Assembly (NCBI GenBank): GCA_041915365.1
Contig: JAYSBP010000022.1
Location: 1 to 8,803 of the forward strand
Length of the DNA stretch: 8,803 nt
Reading direction: 5' to 3'
DNA from: UBA6016 sp041915365
GTDB taxonomy: Bacteria; Campylobacterota; Campylobacteria; Campylobacterales; UBA6016
The notes beneath the pieces were generated by a model. The model was not told where the DNA came from. It was given only the letters and a program-made list of their open reading frames with translations, and did not search any database. Within the stretch, counting starts at the first letter, position 1. Each line of letters opens with the position of its first letter. Shown here in pieces: positions 1 through 6,678 of the stretch. Made by a program: the position numbers and the translations under genes.

Positions 1-547
1 CGTCCTTTTGAGCCTCGAACTCCTCAAAAATTTTTAGGTAAATATTTTCATGCTCTATTTGCGCCGGAGATACTGCCATCAGCCAATCTTTTAGCCTTGG
101 TGTACAAGAAGCGTTAAACGACTCGTAAAAATCATACAAATAAGAGGCAGAATAAGGCTTGTTCTCGTATCCCCTGGCCGCCGTAATATATCTTTCATAT
201 ATAGCGTTAAAAAGCGTCTTTAGCTCGCCAGGTTGTTTTAGTACCAAATTTGGATTTAATTTTTTTAGCCACTTATAGCTAACGGCGTGAAAGGTCCCTG
301 CCTGTATCTTCTCAACTTCCTCTTTGTCAAAATATCTCTTAAGGCGACTTATCATCTCGGCCGCCGCCTTGTTAGTAAAAGTAAGAAGCAAGATACTCTC
401 CGGCTTTACGCCGTTTTCCAGTAGATAGTATATTCTTGTTACTATAGTGGAGGTCTTGCCCGTACCCGCTGAGGCTATAACAAGCGTATTTCCAAACGGA
501 GCATTGACTGCGGCAAGTTGTTCTTTATTGAGATTTTTATATGGCAT
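1..547 (-). CDS. UvrD/Rep-family ATP-dependent DNA helicase, N-terminal part (runs off the left edge)
   Basis: Translating the minus strand from the ATG at 547 gives 182 uninterrupted codons before the window edge. Superfamily 1A helicase motifs appear in order: a Q-motif-like NKEQLAAV (about residues 7-14), Walker A ASAGTGKTS (25-33, with K31 and T32 as nucleotide-binding residues), motif Ia LLLTFTNKAAAEM (53-65) and motif Ib AGTFHAV (83-89). Such enzymes are cytosolic 3'-5' ATP-driven DNA translocases used in repair and replication restart. Family members are usually about 650-750 residues, so roughly a quarter is visible; motifs II to VI lie outside. No clear Shine-Dalgarno precedes the ATG, only an A8 tract, but the motif Q position fits this start. 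The gene has its own promoter at 590-595 and is separated from fliW by a terminator. Whether it is UvrD, Rep, PcrA or a related Campylobacter helicase cannot be settled from this part. Confidence 0.9.
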   Translation of the reverse strand, partial: MPYKNLNKEQLAAVNAPFGNTLVIASAGTGKTSTIVTRIYYLLENGVKPESILLLTFTNKAAAEMISRLKRYFDKEEVEKIQAGTFHAVSYKWLKKLNPNLVLKQPGELKTLFNAIYERYITAARGYENKPYSASYLYDFYESFNASCTPRLKDWLMAVSPAQIEHENIYLKIFEEFEAQKD

Positions 548-589
548 TAGGGCTTTTTTTTGGTTAGGATTGTTTGTATTTAAAAGCGG

Positions 590-595
590 ATTTTA
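590..595 (-). promoter_or_regulatory. Sigma-70-type -10 box for the helicase gene
   Basis: On the minus strand a T6 tract (599-604) is followed by GAC and TAAAAT, the epsilonproteobacterial pattern of a T-rich upstream stretch and a TATAAT-like -10 without a clear -35. Transcription would begin near 583, giving a leader of about 35 nt before the ATG at 547. The same T-tract closes the fliW terminator, so the two elements overlap. Assigned by pattern only. Confidence 0.5.
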
Positions 596-598
596 GTC

Positions 599-631
599 AA
601 AAAAGGATTAGAGCCGATTATTCGACCCTAA
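599..631 (-). terminator. Rho-independent terminator of fliW
   Basis: On the minus strand, starting 13 nt past the fliW stop codon, the arms at 631-622 and 617-608 pair as a 10-bp stem (two G-U wobbles) around an ATAA loop. TCC and a T6 run at 604-599 follow. Hairpin plus U-tract is the full intrinsic terminator pattern. It makes fliW look monocistronic and separates it from the helicase gene. Confidence 0.7.
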
Positions 632-644
632 ATGAATGAGGCGA

Positions 645-1031
645 TTATTTTTGTAGATAAGTAGCGATTTCTTCGGCTACGCCAAAATCAGGATATTTTG
701 CGGCGTCTAGCACCACCTGCCCCATAGTCATATTGTCATGATTGAATACCAAAGGAGCTATGAAGTTTACTACCGATTTTTCGATAGGGTTTTGGAGTAC
801 TACTATATTGTAGACCTCGACTTTTGAGTTTTCTTTCAAATCCAAAAGAACTCTTATGCTGTTTGGAATATCAAGAGAGTACTCTCTAAGAGCATACGGG
901 TTTATCAGGGTAAATGCCGGAACATTCTTGTCAACATTTTTTAGACTAGAAAAAAACTCGTCAACATTCTTTAGCTCCACCTTCGCAAGCTCGTCAAATC
1001 CAAGTATAGGTGCCTTCACTTCAAATACCAT
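645..1031 (-). CDS. fliW: Flagellar assembly factor FliW
   Basis: This is a 128-residue protein, the usual FliW length. It begins MVFEVKAPILGF and carries the family's central block NPIEKSVVNFIAPLVFN at residues 81-97, plus FTLINPY at 40-46. FliW is a small cytosolic beta-rich protein. It binds the translational repressor CsrA and also flagellin, so free flagellin releases FliW to relieve CsrA repression of flagellin mRNA; this partner switch is described for Bacillus and Campylobacter jejuni. The frame stays open to an ATG at 1094, but the ATG at 1031 is preceded at good spacing by AGGGAGA, and the extra 21 residues match nothing in the family, so 1031 is chosen. The stop is TAA. A sigma-54-type promoter lies about 100 nt upstream and a terminator follows, which fits a flagellar gene transcribed alone. 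valS diverges from the same spacer. Confidence 0.93.
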   Translation of the reverse strand: MVFEVKAPILGFDELAKVELKNVDEFFSSLKNVDKNVPAFTLINPYALREYSLDIPNSIRVLLDLKENSKVEVYNIVVLQNPIEKSVVNFIAPLVFNHDNMTMGQVVLDAAKYPDFGVAEEIATYLQK

Positions 1032-1035
1032 TTTA

Positions 1036-1042
1036 TCTCCCT
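1036..1042 (-). promoter_or_regulatory. fliW ribosome binding site containing an ANGGA (CsrA-like) motif
   Basis: The minus-strand AGGGAGA just upstream of the ATG at 1031 is a strong Shine-Dalgarno and fixes the start. Its first five bases, AGGGA, also fit the ANGGA core that CsrA recognises. Only a 4-bp flanking stem (ACCA/TGGT) would present it in a loop, so CsrA binding here is speculative. Confidence 0.55.
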
Positions 1043-1127
1043 GTTTTTTGGTTGTATGCAAAAAGCTATGACAAGAAGTTATAGCAATAAGCATTAAACA
1101 ACGCTTAAAATTTTACATCGTTTACAA

Positions 1128-1144
1128 AGCGAAAATCGTGCCAA
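1128..1144 (-). promoter_or_regulatory. Sigma-54 (RpoN) promoter for fliW
   Basis: The minus strand reads TTGGCACGATTTTCGCT. The invariant GG and GC doublets are exactly 10 nt apart, and only one position differs from TTGGCACG-N4-TTGCW (TC instead of TT before GC). Transcription would start near 1117, leaving a leader of about 85 nt before the fliW ATG. In Campylobacter, RpoN with the FlgS/FlgR system drives the middle flagellar genes, so the site fits the gene. No enhancer site was looked for, because Campylobacter FlgR is thought to act without one. Confidence 0.7.
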
Positions 1145-1170
1145 ATCACGGGAAGTCAGCCGTTTTTTGT

Positions 1171-1176
1171 TAAAAT
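1171..1176 (+). promoter_or_regulatory. Sigma-70-type -10 box for valS
   Basis: A T6 tract (1163-1168), GT and TAAAAT form the typical epsilonproteobacterial housekeeping promoter. The expected start is near 1183, giving a leader of about 28 nt that includes the AGGA Shine-Dalgarno at 1200-1203. Its upstream region abuts the fliW sigma-54 site, which points the other way. Confidence 0.6.
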
Positions 1177-1210
1177 CCGCAAAAATATTTTATATGAGTA
1201 GGAAACCAAA

Positions 1211-3808
1211 ATGGCTCTGACAGAGTATCTACCTAAAGAATTTGAAGAAAATTGCTACAAAGAGTGGGAAGCTAAAGGCTTTTTTGAGATAGACGGAAAC
1301 AAACAAATACAAAAAGAGGGTAAAAATTTCTCCATTATGCTCCCCCCTCCAAATGTCACCGGCTCTTTGCATATCGGGCATGCACTCAATCATACGCTTA
1401 GCGATATTATGGTCAGATACAAAAGAATGGACGGCTACAAAACACTTTGGCAACCTGGGACGGACCATGCCGGAATAGCCACGCAAAACGTCGTAGAAAA
1501 ACAGCTACTTGCCGAAGGAATAAAAAAAGAAGAGATAGGCAGAGAGAAATTCCTAGAGAGAGTATGGGAGTGGAAAGCATATAGCGGCGGCACAATAGTC
1601 AGACAAATGCGTAGACTAGGTGTCTCTCCGGCGTGGAGCAGAGAGCGTTTTACGATGGATGACGGACTAAAAAGTGCGGTCAAAAAAGCGTTTTTGAAAC
1701 TATACGAAGACGGCTTGATAGTCCGTGATAACTATATGATAAACTGGTGTACACACGACGGCGCACTCTCCGATATTGAAGTAGACCACACGGAAAACGA
1801 CGGCAATCTATATCATATTAAGTATTTTTTTGAAGACTCCAAAGAGTATCTCGTAGTCGCTACGACAAGACCTGAGACGTATTTTGGGGATACGGCCGTT
1901 ATGGTAAACCCAAACGACGAAAGATATAAGGCACACATAGGTAAAAATCTAGTTCTTCCGCTAATCAACAAAAAAGTAAAAATTATTGCCGACGAACACG
2001 TCGATATGGAATTTGGTACTGGTGTAGTCAAGGTAACTCCTGCGCACGACACAAATGACTACGAAGTTGGCAAGAGACACAATCTCGAGTTTTTAACTAT
2101 CTTCGATGAAAAGGGGATTTTAAACTCTCATTGCGGTGAATTTGAAGGATATGAAAGACTTGAGGCAAGAGACAAGATAGTAGCAAAGCTAAACGCAGAA
2201 GGGTTTGTTGAAAAAATAGAAAAACATACAAATCAGGTCGGTAGATGCTATCGCTGCGGAAATGTCGTAGAACCGTACATATCAAAACAATGGTTTGTCA
2301 AAAAAGAGGCCGCCGCAAAAGCCATAGAGAAGGTAAACGCAAAGGAAACGGAGTTTATCCCAAAACAATGGAAAAATAACTATGACTCTTGGATGAGGGA
2401 GCTTAGAGATTGGTGTATCTCAAGACAGCTTTGGTGGGGTCATCGTATTCCAGTTATGTATTGCGATGATTGCGATTTTGAGTGGGGCGGCGAGGAAGGC
2501 GAGTACTCTGAATGTCCAAAATGTGGTAGCGCGCATATAAGACAAGATGCGGATGTGCTTGATACTTGGTTTAGCTCTGCTCTTTGGGCATTTAGCCCTC
2601 TTGGCTGGGGAAATAAGGATAACGATAAAGTGACCGCCACAGATATGGCTGATTTTTATCCCAATTCGCTTCTTATTACCGGTTTTGACATCCTATTCTT
2701 TTGGGTTGCTAGAATGATGATGATGGGTGAACAGCTAATCGGTAAGATGCCTTTCAAGGACGTATACCTACATGCCCTAGTCAGAGATGAACATGGTCAA
2801 AAAATGAGCAAATCAAAAGGTAACGTCATCGACCCGATAGATATAGTTGAGAGATATAGCGCCGACAGCCTCCGTTTTGCGCTTGCGATGCTGGCCGTTG
2901 CAGGGCGTGACATTAGACTCTCTGAGGAGAAGTTTATCCAGTCTCGCAATTTCACAAACAAGCTATTTAACGCCGCAAAATACCTGACCATGAACGGTGC
3001 AACCCCGACAGATATAACAAAAAATGCCCCACAAACGGAGCTTGGCAAATATATGGCGGCAAAACTGGCAGAGGCGACTGATGAAATCAGAGAGCAGCTA
3101 GATTCTTACAGATTTAGTGATGCGGCTGTTAGCGTATACAAATATCTATGGGATGACTTCTGCGATTACGGTATCGAACTAAGCAAAGCAGAAAAAGAGG
3201 CTGTAGGTGAGCTTGGCGGCGTATTTGTCGAGTCACTCAAGCTACTTCACCCGTTTATGCCGTTTATCACCGAACACCTTTACAAAGAGCTTGGTGGAAA
3301 ATGCGAATCCATAATGATAAGTGAATTTCCTACAAATACCGAAAAAGACAATATAGTCATAGAGAAATTTGAGCTAATCAAAGAGGCGATTGTCGGTATC
3401 AGAAGAGCGAAGGCAACTATAGATTTAGCAAACAAGCGAATAGAAAAAGCATTTGTAAAGCCGAACAAACCAATGAGTGAAGAGGCGAAAAAATTCATAG
3501 CAAATCTAGCAAAGTGCGAAACAATAGAGTTTGTTGCCGAAAAACCAAACGGATGTGCGGCTGACGTATCAGAAAACCTTGAGTGCTTTATAGAAATAAC
3601 GGCAGAAGCAAAAGAGGCACTACTCTCAAGACTGGGCAAACAAAAAGAAAAAAGTGAAAAAGAACTAGCAAAACTAGACGGTATGCTCAAAAATGAAAAA
3701 TTCGTAGCCAATGCCCCAAAAGAGCTAATCGAAGAAAATACGAAAAATGCGAATGAACTACGAGAAAAACTAGCAAAAATAGAAACAGAAATCTCTTCTC
3801 TATCATAA
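1211..3808 (+). CDS. valS: Valyl-tRNA synthetase
   Basis: This 865-residue class I aminoacyl-tRNA synthetase charges tRNA-Val with valine using ATP in the cytosol. The N-terminal Rossmann signature PPPNVTGSLHIGHA contains HIGH at residues 54-57, and GQKMSKSKGNVIDP contains KMSKS at 531-535. The editing (CP1) domain that removes mischarged threonine shows TTRPET at 218-223. Zinc-ribbon cysteine pairs are visible at C346/C349 and at C418/C421 with C435/C438. A Lys/Glu-rich C-terminal coiled-coil arm (about 800-865), typical of bacterial ValRS, ends the protein. Length is normal and nothing is missing. The ATG at 1211 follows AGGA by 7 nt. The gene appears monocistronic: fliW diverges upstream, and a 163-nt spacer with an inverted repeat separates it from amt. 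Confidence 0.98.
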   Translation: MALTEYLPKEFEENCYKEWEAKGFFEIDGNKQIQKEGKNFSIMLPPPNVTGSLHIGHALNHTLSDIMVRYKRMDGYKTLWQPGTDHAGIATQNVVEKQLLAEGIKKEEIGREKFLERVWEWKAYSGGTIVRQMRRLGVSPAWSRERFTMDDGLKSAVKKAFLKLYEDGLIVRDNYMINWCTHDGALSDIEVDHTENDGNLYHIKYFFEDSKEYLVVATTRPETYFGDTAVMVNPNDERYKAHIGKNLVLPLINKKVKIIADEHVDMEFGTGVVKVTPAHDTNDYEVGKRHNLEFLTIFDEKGILNSHCGEFEGYERLEARDKIVAKLNAEGFVEKIEKHTNQVGRCYRCGNVVEPYISKQWFVKKEAAAKAIEKVNAKETEFIPKQWKNNYDSWMRELRDWCISRQLWWGHRIPVMYCDDCDFEWGGEEGEYSECPKCGSAHIRQDADVLDTWFSSALWAFSPLGWGNKDNDKVTATDMADFYPNSLLITGFDILFFWVARMMMMGEQLIGKMPFKDVYLHALVRDEHGQKMSKSKGNVIDPIDIVERYSADSLRFALAMLAVAGRDIRLSEEKFIQSRNFTNKLFNAAKYLTMNGATPTDITKNAPQTELGKYMAAKLAEATDEIREQLDSYRFSDAAVSVYKYLWDDFCDYGIELSKAEKEAVGELGGVFVESLKLLHPFMPFITEHLYKELGGKCESIMISEFPTNTEKDNIVIEKFELIKEAIVGIRRAKATIDLANKRIEKAFVKPNKPMSEEAKKFIANLAKCETIEFVAEKPNGCAADVSENLECFIEITAEAKEALLSRLGKQKEKSEKELAKLDGMLKNEKFVANAPKELIEENTKNANELREKLAKIETEISSLS

Positions 3809-3816
3809 AAAGAATG

Positions 3817-3846
3817 GCTTGTCGGCGTTCTAGCACTCCGACAAGC
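3817..3846 (+). repeat. Perfect 9-bp inverted repeat after valS, possible terminator
   Basis: GCTTGTCGG (3817-3825) pairs with CCGACAAGC (3838-3846) around a 12-nt loop, starting 9 nt after the valS stop. It is the most stable hairpin in the spacer. On the plus strand no T-run follows, so it is not a standard intrinsic terminator for valS. On the minus strand it is followed by TTCTTTTT, the better terminator orientation, but no minus-strand gene feeds into it. It could act with Rho, stabilise the valS 3' end, or be one copy of a dispersed palindrome. Confidence 0.6.
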
Positions 3847-3903
3847 TGCACACCATACCTTCCAACAACTCAAAAACTTTCAAAAATGTAACATTGCCTA
3901 TTT

Positions 3904-3909
3904 TTTAAT
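3904..3909 (+). promoter_or_regulatory. Tentative -10 box for amt
   Basis: TTTAAT, at the end of a T6 run, differs from TATAAT at one base and sits in a T-rich context like the other promoters here. It would give a leader of about 55 nt before the TTG start. That leader contains a weak imperfect hairpin (3915-3933, CTG-AAT/ATT-CAG arms, CCC loop). No sigma-54/NtrC-type site was seen. Confidence 0.3.
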
Positions 3910-3957
3910 CACCAACTGAAATCCCATTGCAGTACCATAAGCCTTTCATTTTTGTAA

Positions 3958-3964
3958 TAAAGGA
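3958..3964 (+). promoter_or_regulatory. Ribosome binding site that sets the TTG start of amt
   Basis: AAAGG followed by AA (3959-3965) contains AGGA at 3961-3964, 7 nt before TTG 3972. No comparable site precedes the upstream TTG at 3927. This decides the 389-residue start over the 404-residue one. Confidence 0.7.
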
Positions 3965-3971
3965 AACAAAA

Positions 3972-5141
3972 TTGTCTGCTGAGGTCGCATACATAATCAA
4001 CACTTTATTTTTAATATTCTCCGCAACACTTATCATATTAATGGCCCCCGGTTTTGCCATGCTAGAAGCTGGGCTTGTAAGAAGCAAAAACGTTGTTACG
4101 GTGCTAACTGGCAATGTGATGCTCTACGCTATCACATCCATCGTATTCCTACTATGGGGTTACTCTTTGATGTTTGGAGGCAATGGTCTTTTTGACGGCG
4201 GAATATCGCAAACAAGCTACAGTATATATGCAATTATGTTCTTTCAGCTCGCATTTGTCTCAAAGACCGTCTCAATCATTAGCGGAGCGGTGTCTGAGCG
4301 TATCAAAGTATGGCCTTTTATGGCTTTTGCGCTCATCATGTCCGGTGTTATTTACCCGATAGTAGGCTCATGGACTTGGGGTGGCGGCTTTTTAAAAGAG
4401 CTAAACGACTTTGCCGGCTCAACGGTCATTCACTCCGTCGGAGGCTGGGCGGCTCTTGCGGCAATATTACTGCTTGGAGCTAGAAAAGGTAAATACACAA
4501 AAGACGGCAAAGTAAAAGCAATGACAGCCTCCAATATACCGCTTGTCACTCTAGGGGCTATGCTCTTATGGATAGGATGGTTCGGATTTAATGGTGGAAG
4601 TGCCCTGATGATTTCCAGTCACGATAATGCGGACCTTGTGGCAAAAGTAATCCTAAATACCAATACGGCAGGACTTGCAGGGGCTCTCGTAACCGCTGCT
4701 TTTATGCAGTTCAAATACAAAATGCTAGATATTACAATGATACTAAACGGCGCACTGGGCGGACTAGTAGCCATTACAGCCGCTCCTGACGTGGCATTAT
4801 GGGCTCCGATAGTAGTCGGGGCTATTGGCGGTCTACTCGTTGTGTTTGCCGTCCCTTTATTTGACAAGCTTCGTATCGATGACCCTGTTGGCGCTTTGTC
4901 TGTTCATCTTGTATGCGGCATTTGGGGAACTATAGCGGCGGCAATATTTAAAGACGGCGTATCTATGACCACACAACTCAAAGCTATTGTTATCATCGGG
5001 GTATTCACGTTTACGCTGTCATATATAAGCTTCTGGCTAATCAAAAAGCTAGCGGGTCTAAGGGTAGATGAGGAGACGGAATACGAGGGGCTTGACCTAG
5101 AAGAGTGCGGACTAGAGGCATATCCGGAGTTTATCAAGTAG
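3972..5141 (+). CDS. amt: Ammonium transporter, Amt family
   Basis: This is a 389-residue polytopic inner-membrane protein of the Amt/Mep/Rh family, a trimeric channel for ammonium/ammonia uptake. Diagnostic elements are GFAMLEAGLVRSKN near the N-terminus; SWTWGGG and then DFAGSTVIHSVGG with the conserved Asp146 and pore His154; LLWIGWFGFNGGS; and DDPVGALSVHLVCGIWGT with the second pore histidine, His312. The cytosolic tail GLDLEECGLEAYPEF matches the segment that contacts neighbouring subunits. The frame extends to a TTG at 3927 with no ribosome site. The TTG at 3972 lies 7 nt after AGGA (3961-3964), and the protein then begins directly before the first membrane helix, so 3972 is chosen; no ATG is suitably placed. 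A P-II gene (glnK), the common partner of amtB, is not adjacent: the gene converges directly on glgA. Confidence 0.93.
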   Translation: MSAEVAYIINTLFLIFSATLIILMAPGFAMLEAGLVRSKNVVTVLTGNVMLYAITSIVFLLWGYSLMFGGNGLFDGGISQTSYSIYAIMFFQLAFVSKTVSIISGAVSERIKVWPFMAFALIMSGVIYPIVGSWTWGGGFLKELNDFAGSTVIHSVGGWAALAAILLLGARKGKYTKDGKVKAMTASNIPLVTLGAMLLWIGWFGFNGGSALMISSHDNADLVAKVILNTNTAGLAGALVTAAFMQFKYKMLDITMILNGALGGLVAITAAPDVALWAPIVVGAIGGLLVVFAVPLFDKLRIDDPVGALSVHLVCGIWGTIAAAIFKDGVSMTTQLKAIVIIGVFTFTLSYISFWLIKKLAGLRVDEETEYEGLDLEECGLEAYPEFIK

Positions 5142-5168
5142 CTAAAAGGGGTCATCCCCTCTTTAGCT
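5140..5168. terminator. Bidirectional hairpin shared by amt and glgA
   Basis: AGCTAAA (5140-5146) pairs with TTTAGCT (5162-5168), and AGGGG (5147-5151) pairs with CCCCT (5156-5160), leaving a one-base bulge at 5161 and a TCAT loop (5152-5155). The structure includes the end of the amt stop codon (TAG 5139-5141), the glgA stop (TGA, 5154-5152) and the last codons of glgA. U-tracts are weak on both sides (TTT at 5168-5170 on plus), so termination in both directions is an inference from the convergent layout. Confidence 0.6.
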
Positions 5169-6627
5169 TTATAGCATCCATATATAGTTTTTCATATTTT
5201 TTGGCAGATTCGTCCCATGTAAAACGCAGCTTCATTCCGTTTTGTCTTAGTGCCTCGAGCCCTTCGCTATTATCGTAGTAAGTATACGTCGCCCACCCTA
5301 TCGTATTGTAAAGAGCCGATGATGTCGCATCGTGAAACTTAAATCCGGTCCCACTTTTGTGTTTTTCATCAAAATTCTCAACAGTATCATCTAGCCCGCC
5401 GGTGGCTCTCACGATAGGTGGCGTACCATAGCGAAGCGAATACATTTGATTGAGTCCGCAAGGCTCAAATATAGACGGCATAACAAAAAAGTCAGCTCCG
5501 GCCTCTATTTTGTGCGCCAGAGCATTGTCATACCCAATTTTTACGGCGAACTTCTGTGGATATTTTGCTGCCATAGAGACAAAAAACTCATGTGCCCATA
5601 CATCGCCCTCACCAAGCATCACAAACTGCACGTCAAGTCCCATTATCCACTCAAAAGCGTCCGCAAGAATATGCACCCCTTTTTGCTCCACCAAACGGCT
5701 AACGACGCCAAACAAAGGCTTGTGTCCGTTTGTGGGCAAGCCCATCAATTTTTGTATATCGGCCTTGCAAAGCGCTTTTTGCTCGATATTGTCGGTGTCA
5801 TAATTGGCGACTAGGTACTTATCTGTTTTTGGATTCCATTCATCATAATCCATACCGTTCAAAATACCTACATAAAATGCCGCCCTGTCCTTAGCTACCC
5901 CTTCGAGTCCATAACCGTACAATGGTGTCATTGTCTCGTTACGATACCCCTCGCTGACGGTATTAACCATATTGGCGTGATACATACCGCCTTTTAGCAA
6001 GTTAACACAGTCGTGTTGCTCCAGCTCCAAAAAATTGAAATGCTCCCACCCTATTCCAAGAACATCCATAAGTCCCTCATAAAACTGCCCCTGATACTGC
6101 ATATTGTGTATCGTCAATACACTTGCGCATCCCGCAAAATCAGGATCATCGCTATATATAGTATTCAAAAATACAGGAACTGCGGCAGTATGCCAGTCGT
6201 TAGCGTGCAAAATATCAGGCTTAAAGTGAATAGCTTTTGCGAGCTGCATTGCCGCACGAGAGAGAAAAACAAAACGGTTGTCGTTATCCAAAAATCCCTC
6301 ACCCGTCCCATTATTATATAAAGCGTCACGACCATAATAGACCTCATGGTCTATAAAATAAACAGGAATATCGGAATTTGGCAAAACCCCCTCATATACC
6401 CCACACCATTGCTCTCCTATAACTCCCATCGGAACACCTAGTGGCGTTGCATCTTGAACTGTTTTTAGTTTTGTCTTGTCTATTTTGTAGTATCTGGGCA
6501 TCACTACTCTTACGTCGTGCCCCATTTTTTTAAGAAATTTAGGAAGTATGCCTACAACATCAGCCAAGCCACCTGTTTTTGCAAATGGCACGCACTCAGA
6601 GGCAACTAGTAGTATTTTTAGACCCAT
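5152..6627 (-). CDS. glgA: Glycogen synthase (ADP-glucose starch/glycogen glucosyltransferase, GT5)
   Basis: The product is 491 residues, close to the usual 475-490 for GlgA. It transfers glucose from ADP-glucose to the non-reducing ends of alpha-1,4-glucan in the cytosol. The two GT-B domains are visible. The N-terminal half opens with ILLVASECVPFAKTGGLADVVG, where K17 is the ADP-glucose-contacting lysine of the KTGGL motif, and carries HANDWHT at about 141-147. The C-terminal half has FGVVSRLVEQKG and EPCGLNQMYSLRYG, with E388 in the catalytic glutamate position, followed by ATGGLDDTV. The frame reaches an ATG at 6642, but the ATG at 6627 has GAGAGAG upstream and starts the protein at MGLKILLVAS as in the family, so 6627 is chosen. 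No glgB, glgC or glgP is present in the window. The gene lies 51 nt after the unknown 155-residue gene on the same strand with no terminator between them, but a TACAAT promoter candidate sits in that gap. Confidence 0.95.
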   Translation of the reverse strand: MGLKILLVASECVPFAKTGGLADVVGILPKFLKKMGHDVRVVMPRYYKIDKTKLKTVQDATPLGVPMGVIGEQWCGVYEGVLPNSDIPVYFIDHEVYYGRDALYNNGTGEGFLDNDNRFVFLSRAAMQLAKAIHFKPDILHANDWHTAAVPVFLNTIYSDDPDFAGCASVLTIHNMQYQGQFYEGLMDVLGIGWEHFNFLELEQHDCVNLLKGGMYHANMVNTVSEGYRNETMTPLYGYGLEGVAKDRAAFYVGILNGMDYDEWNPKTDKYLVANYDTDNIEQKALCKADIQKLMGLPTNGHKPLFGVVSRLVEQKGVHILADAFEWIMGLDVQFVMLGEGDVWAHEFFVSMAAKYPQKFAVKIGYDNALAHKIEAGADFFVMPSIFEPCGLNQMYSLRYGTPPIVRATGGLDDTVENFDEKHKSGTGFKFHDATSSALYNTIGWATYTYYDNSEGLEALRQNGMKLRFTWDESAKKYEKLYMDAIKLKRG

Positions 6628-6656
6628 TTTATGCTCTCTCATATTTATTTGGGTCT

Positions 6657-6662
6657 ATTGTA
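6657..6662 (-). promoter_or_regulatory. Candidate sigma-70-type -10 box for glgA
   Basis: The minus strand reads TTTTGGC followed by TACAAT, a one-mismatch -10, in the 51-nt gap between the 155-residue gene and glgA. Transcription would start near 6650, about 23 nt before the ATG. It would let glgA be expressed independently of the sigma-54 promoter upstream. Confidence 0.45.
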
Positions 6663-6678
6663 GCCAAAAGCAATTAGA

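Noticed and set aside
1032..1094. A 21-residue N-terminal extension of FliW from the ATG at 1094
   Set aside because: The extension resembles no FliW. The ATG at 1031 has a strong Shine-Dalgarno, and the longer reading would use most of the sigma-54 leader as coding sequence.
3280..3873. A 197-codon open frame on the minus strand inside valS
   Set aside because: It is the antisense of the Lys/Glu-rich end of valS, which reads as low-complexity Ser/Phe. It shows no domain or ribosome site.
3953..3958. TTTTTGTAATAA before amt as a -10 box
   Set aside because: Transcription would begin in or after the ribosome site that sets the amt start.
3927..3971. A 15-residue N-terminal extension of Amt from TTG 3927
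   Set aside because: No ribosome site precedes it, while TTG 3972 has AGGA at 7 nt and begins the protein just before the first membrane helix.
5446..5814. Two overlapping plus-strand open frames of about 120 codons inside glgA
   Set aside because: They are antisense to conserved glgA sequence. Their translations show no family features.
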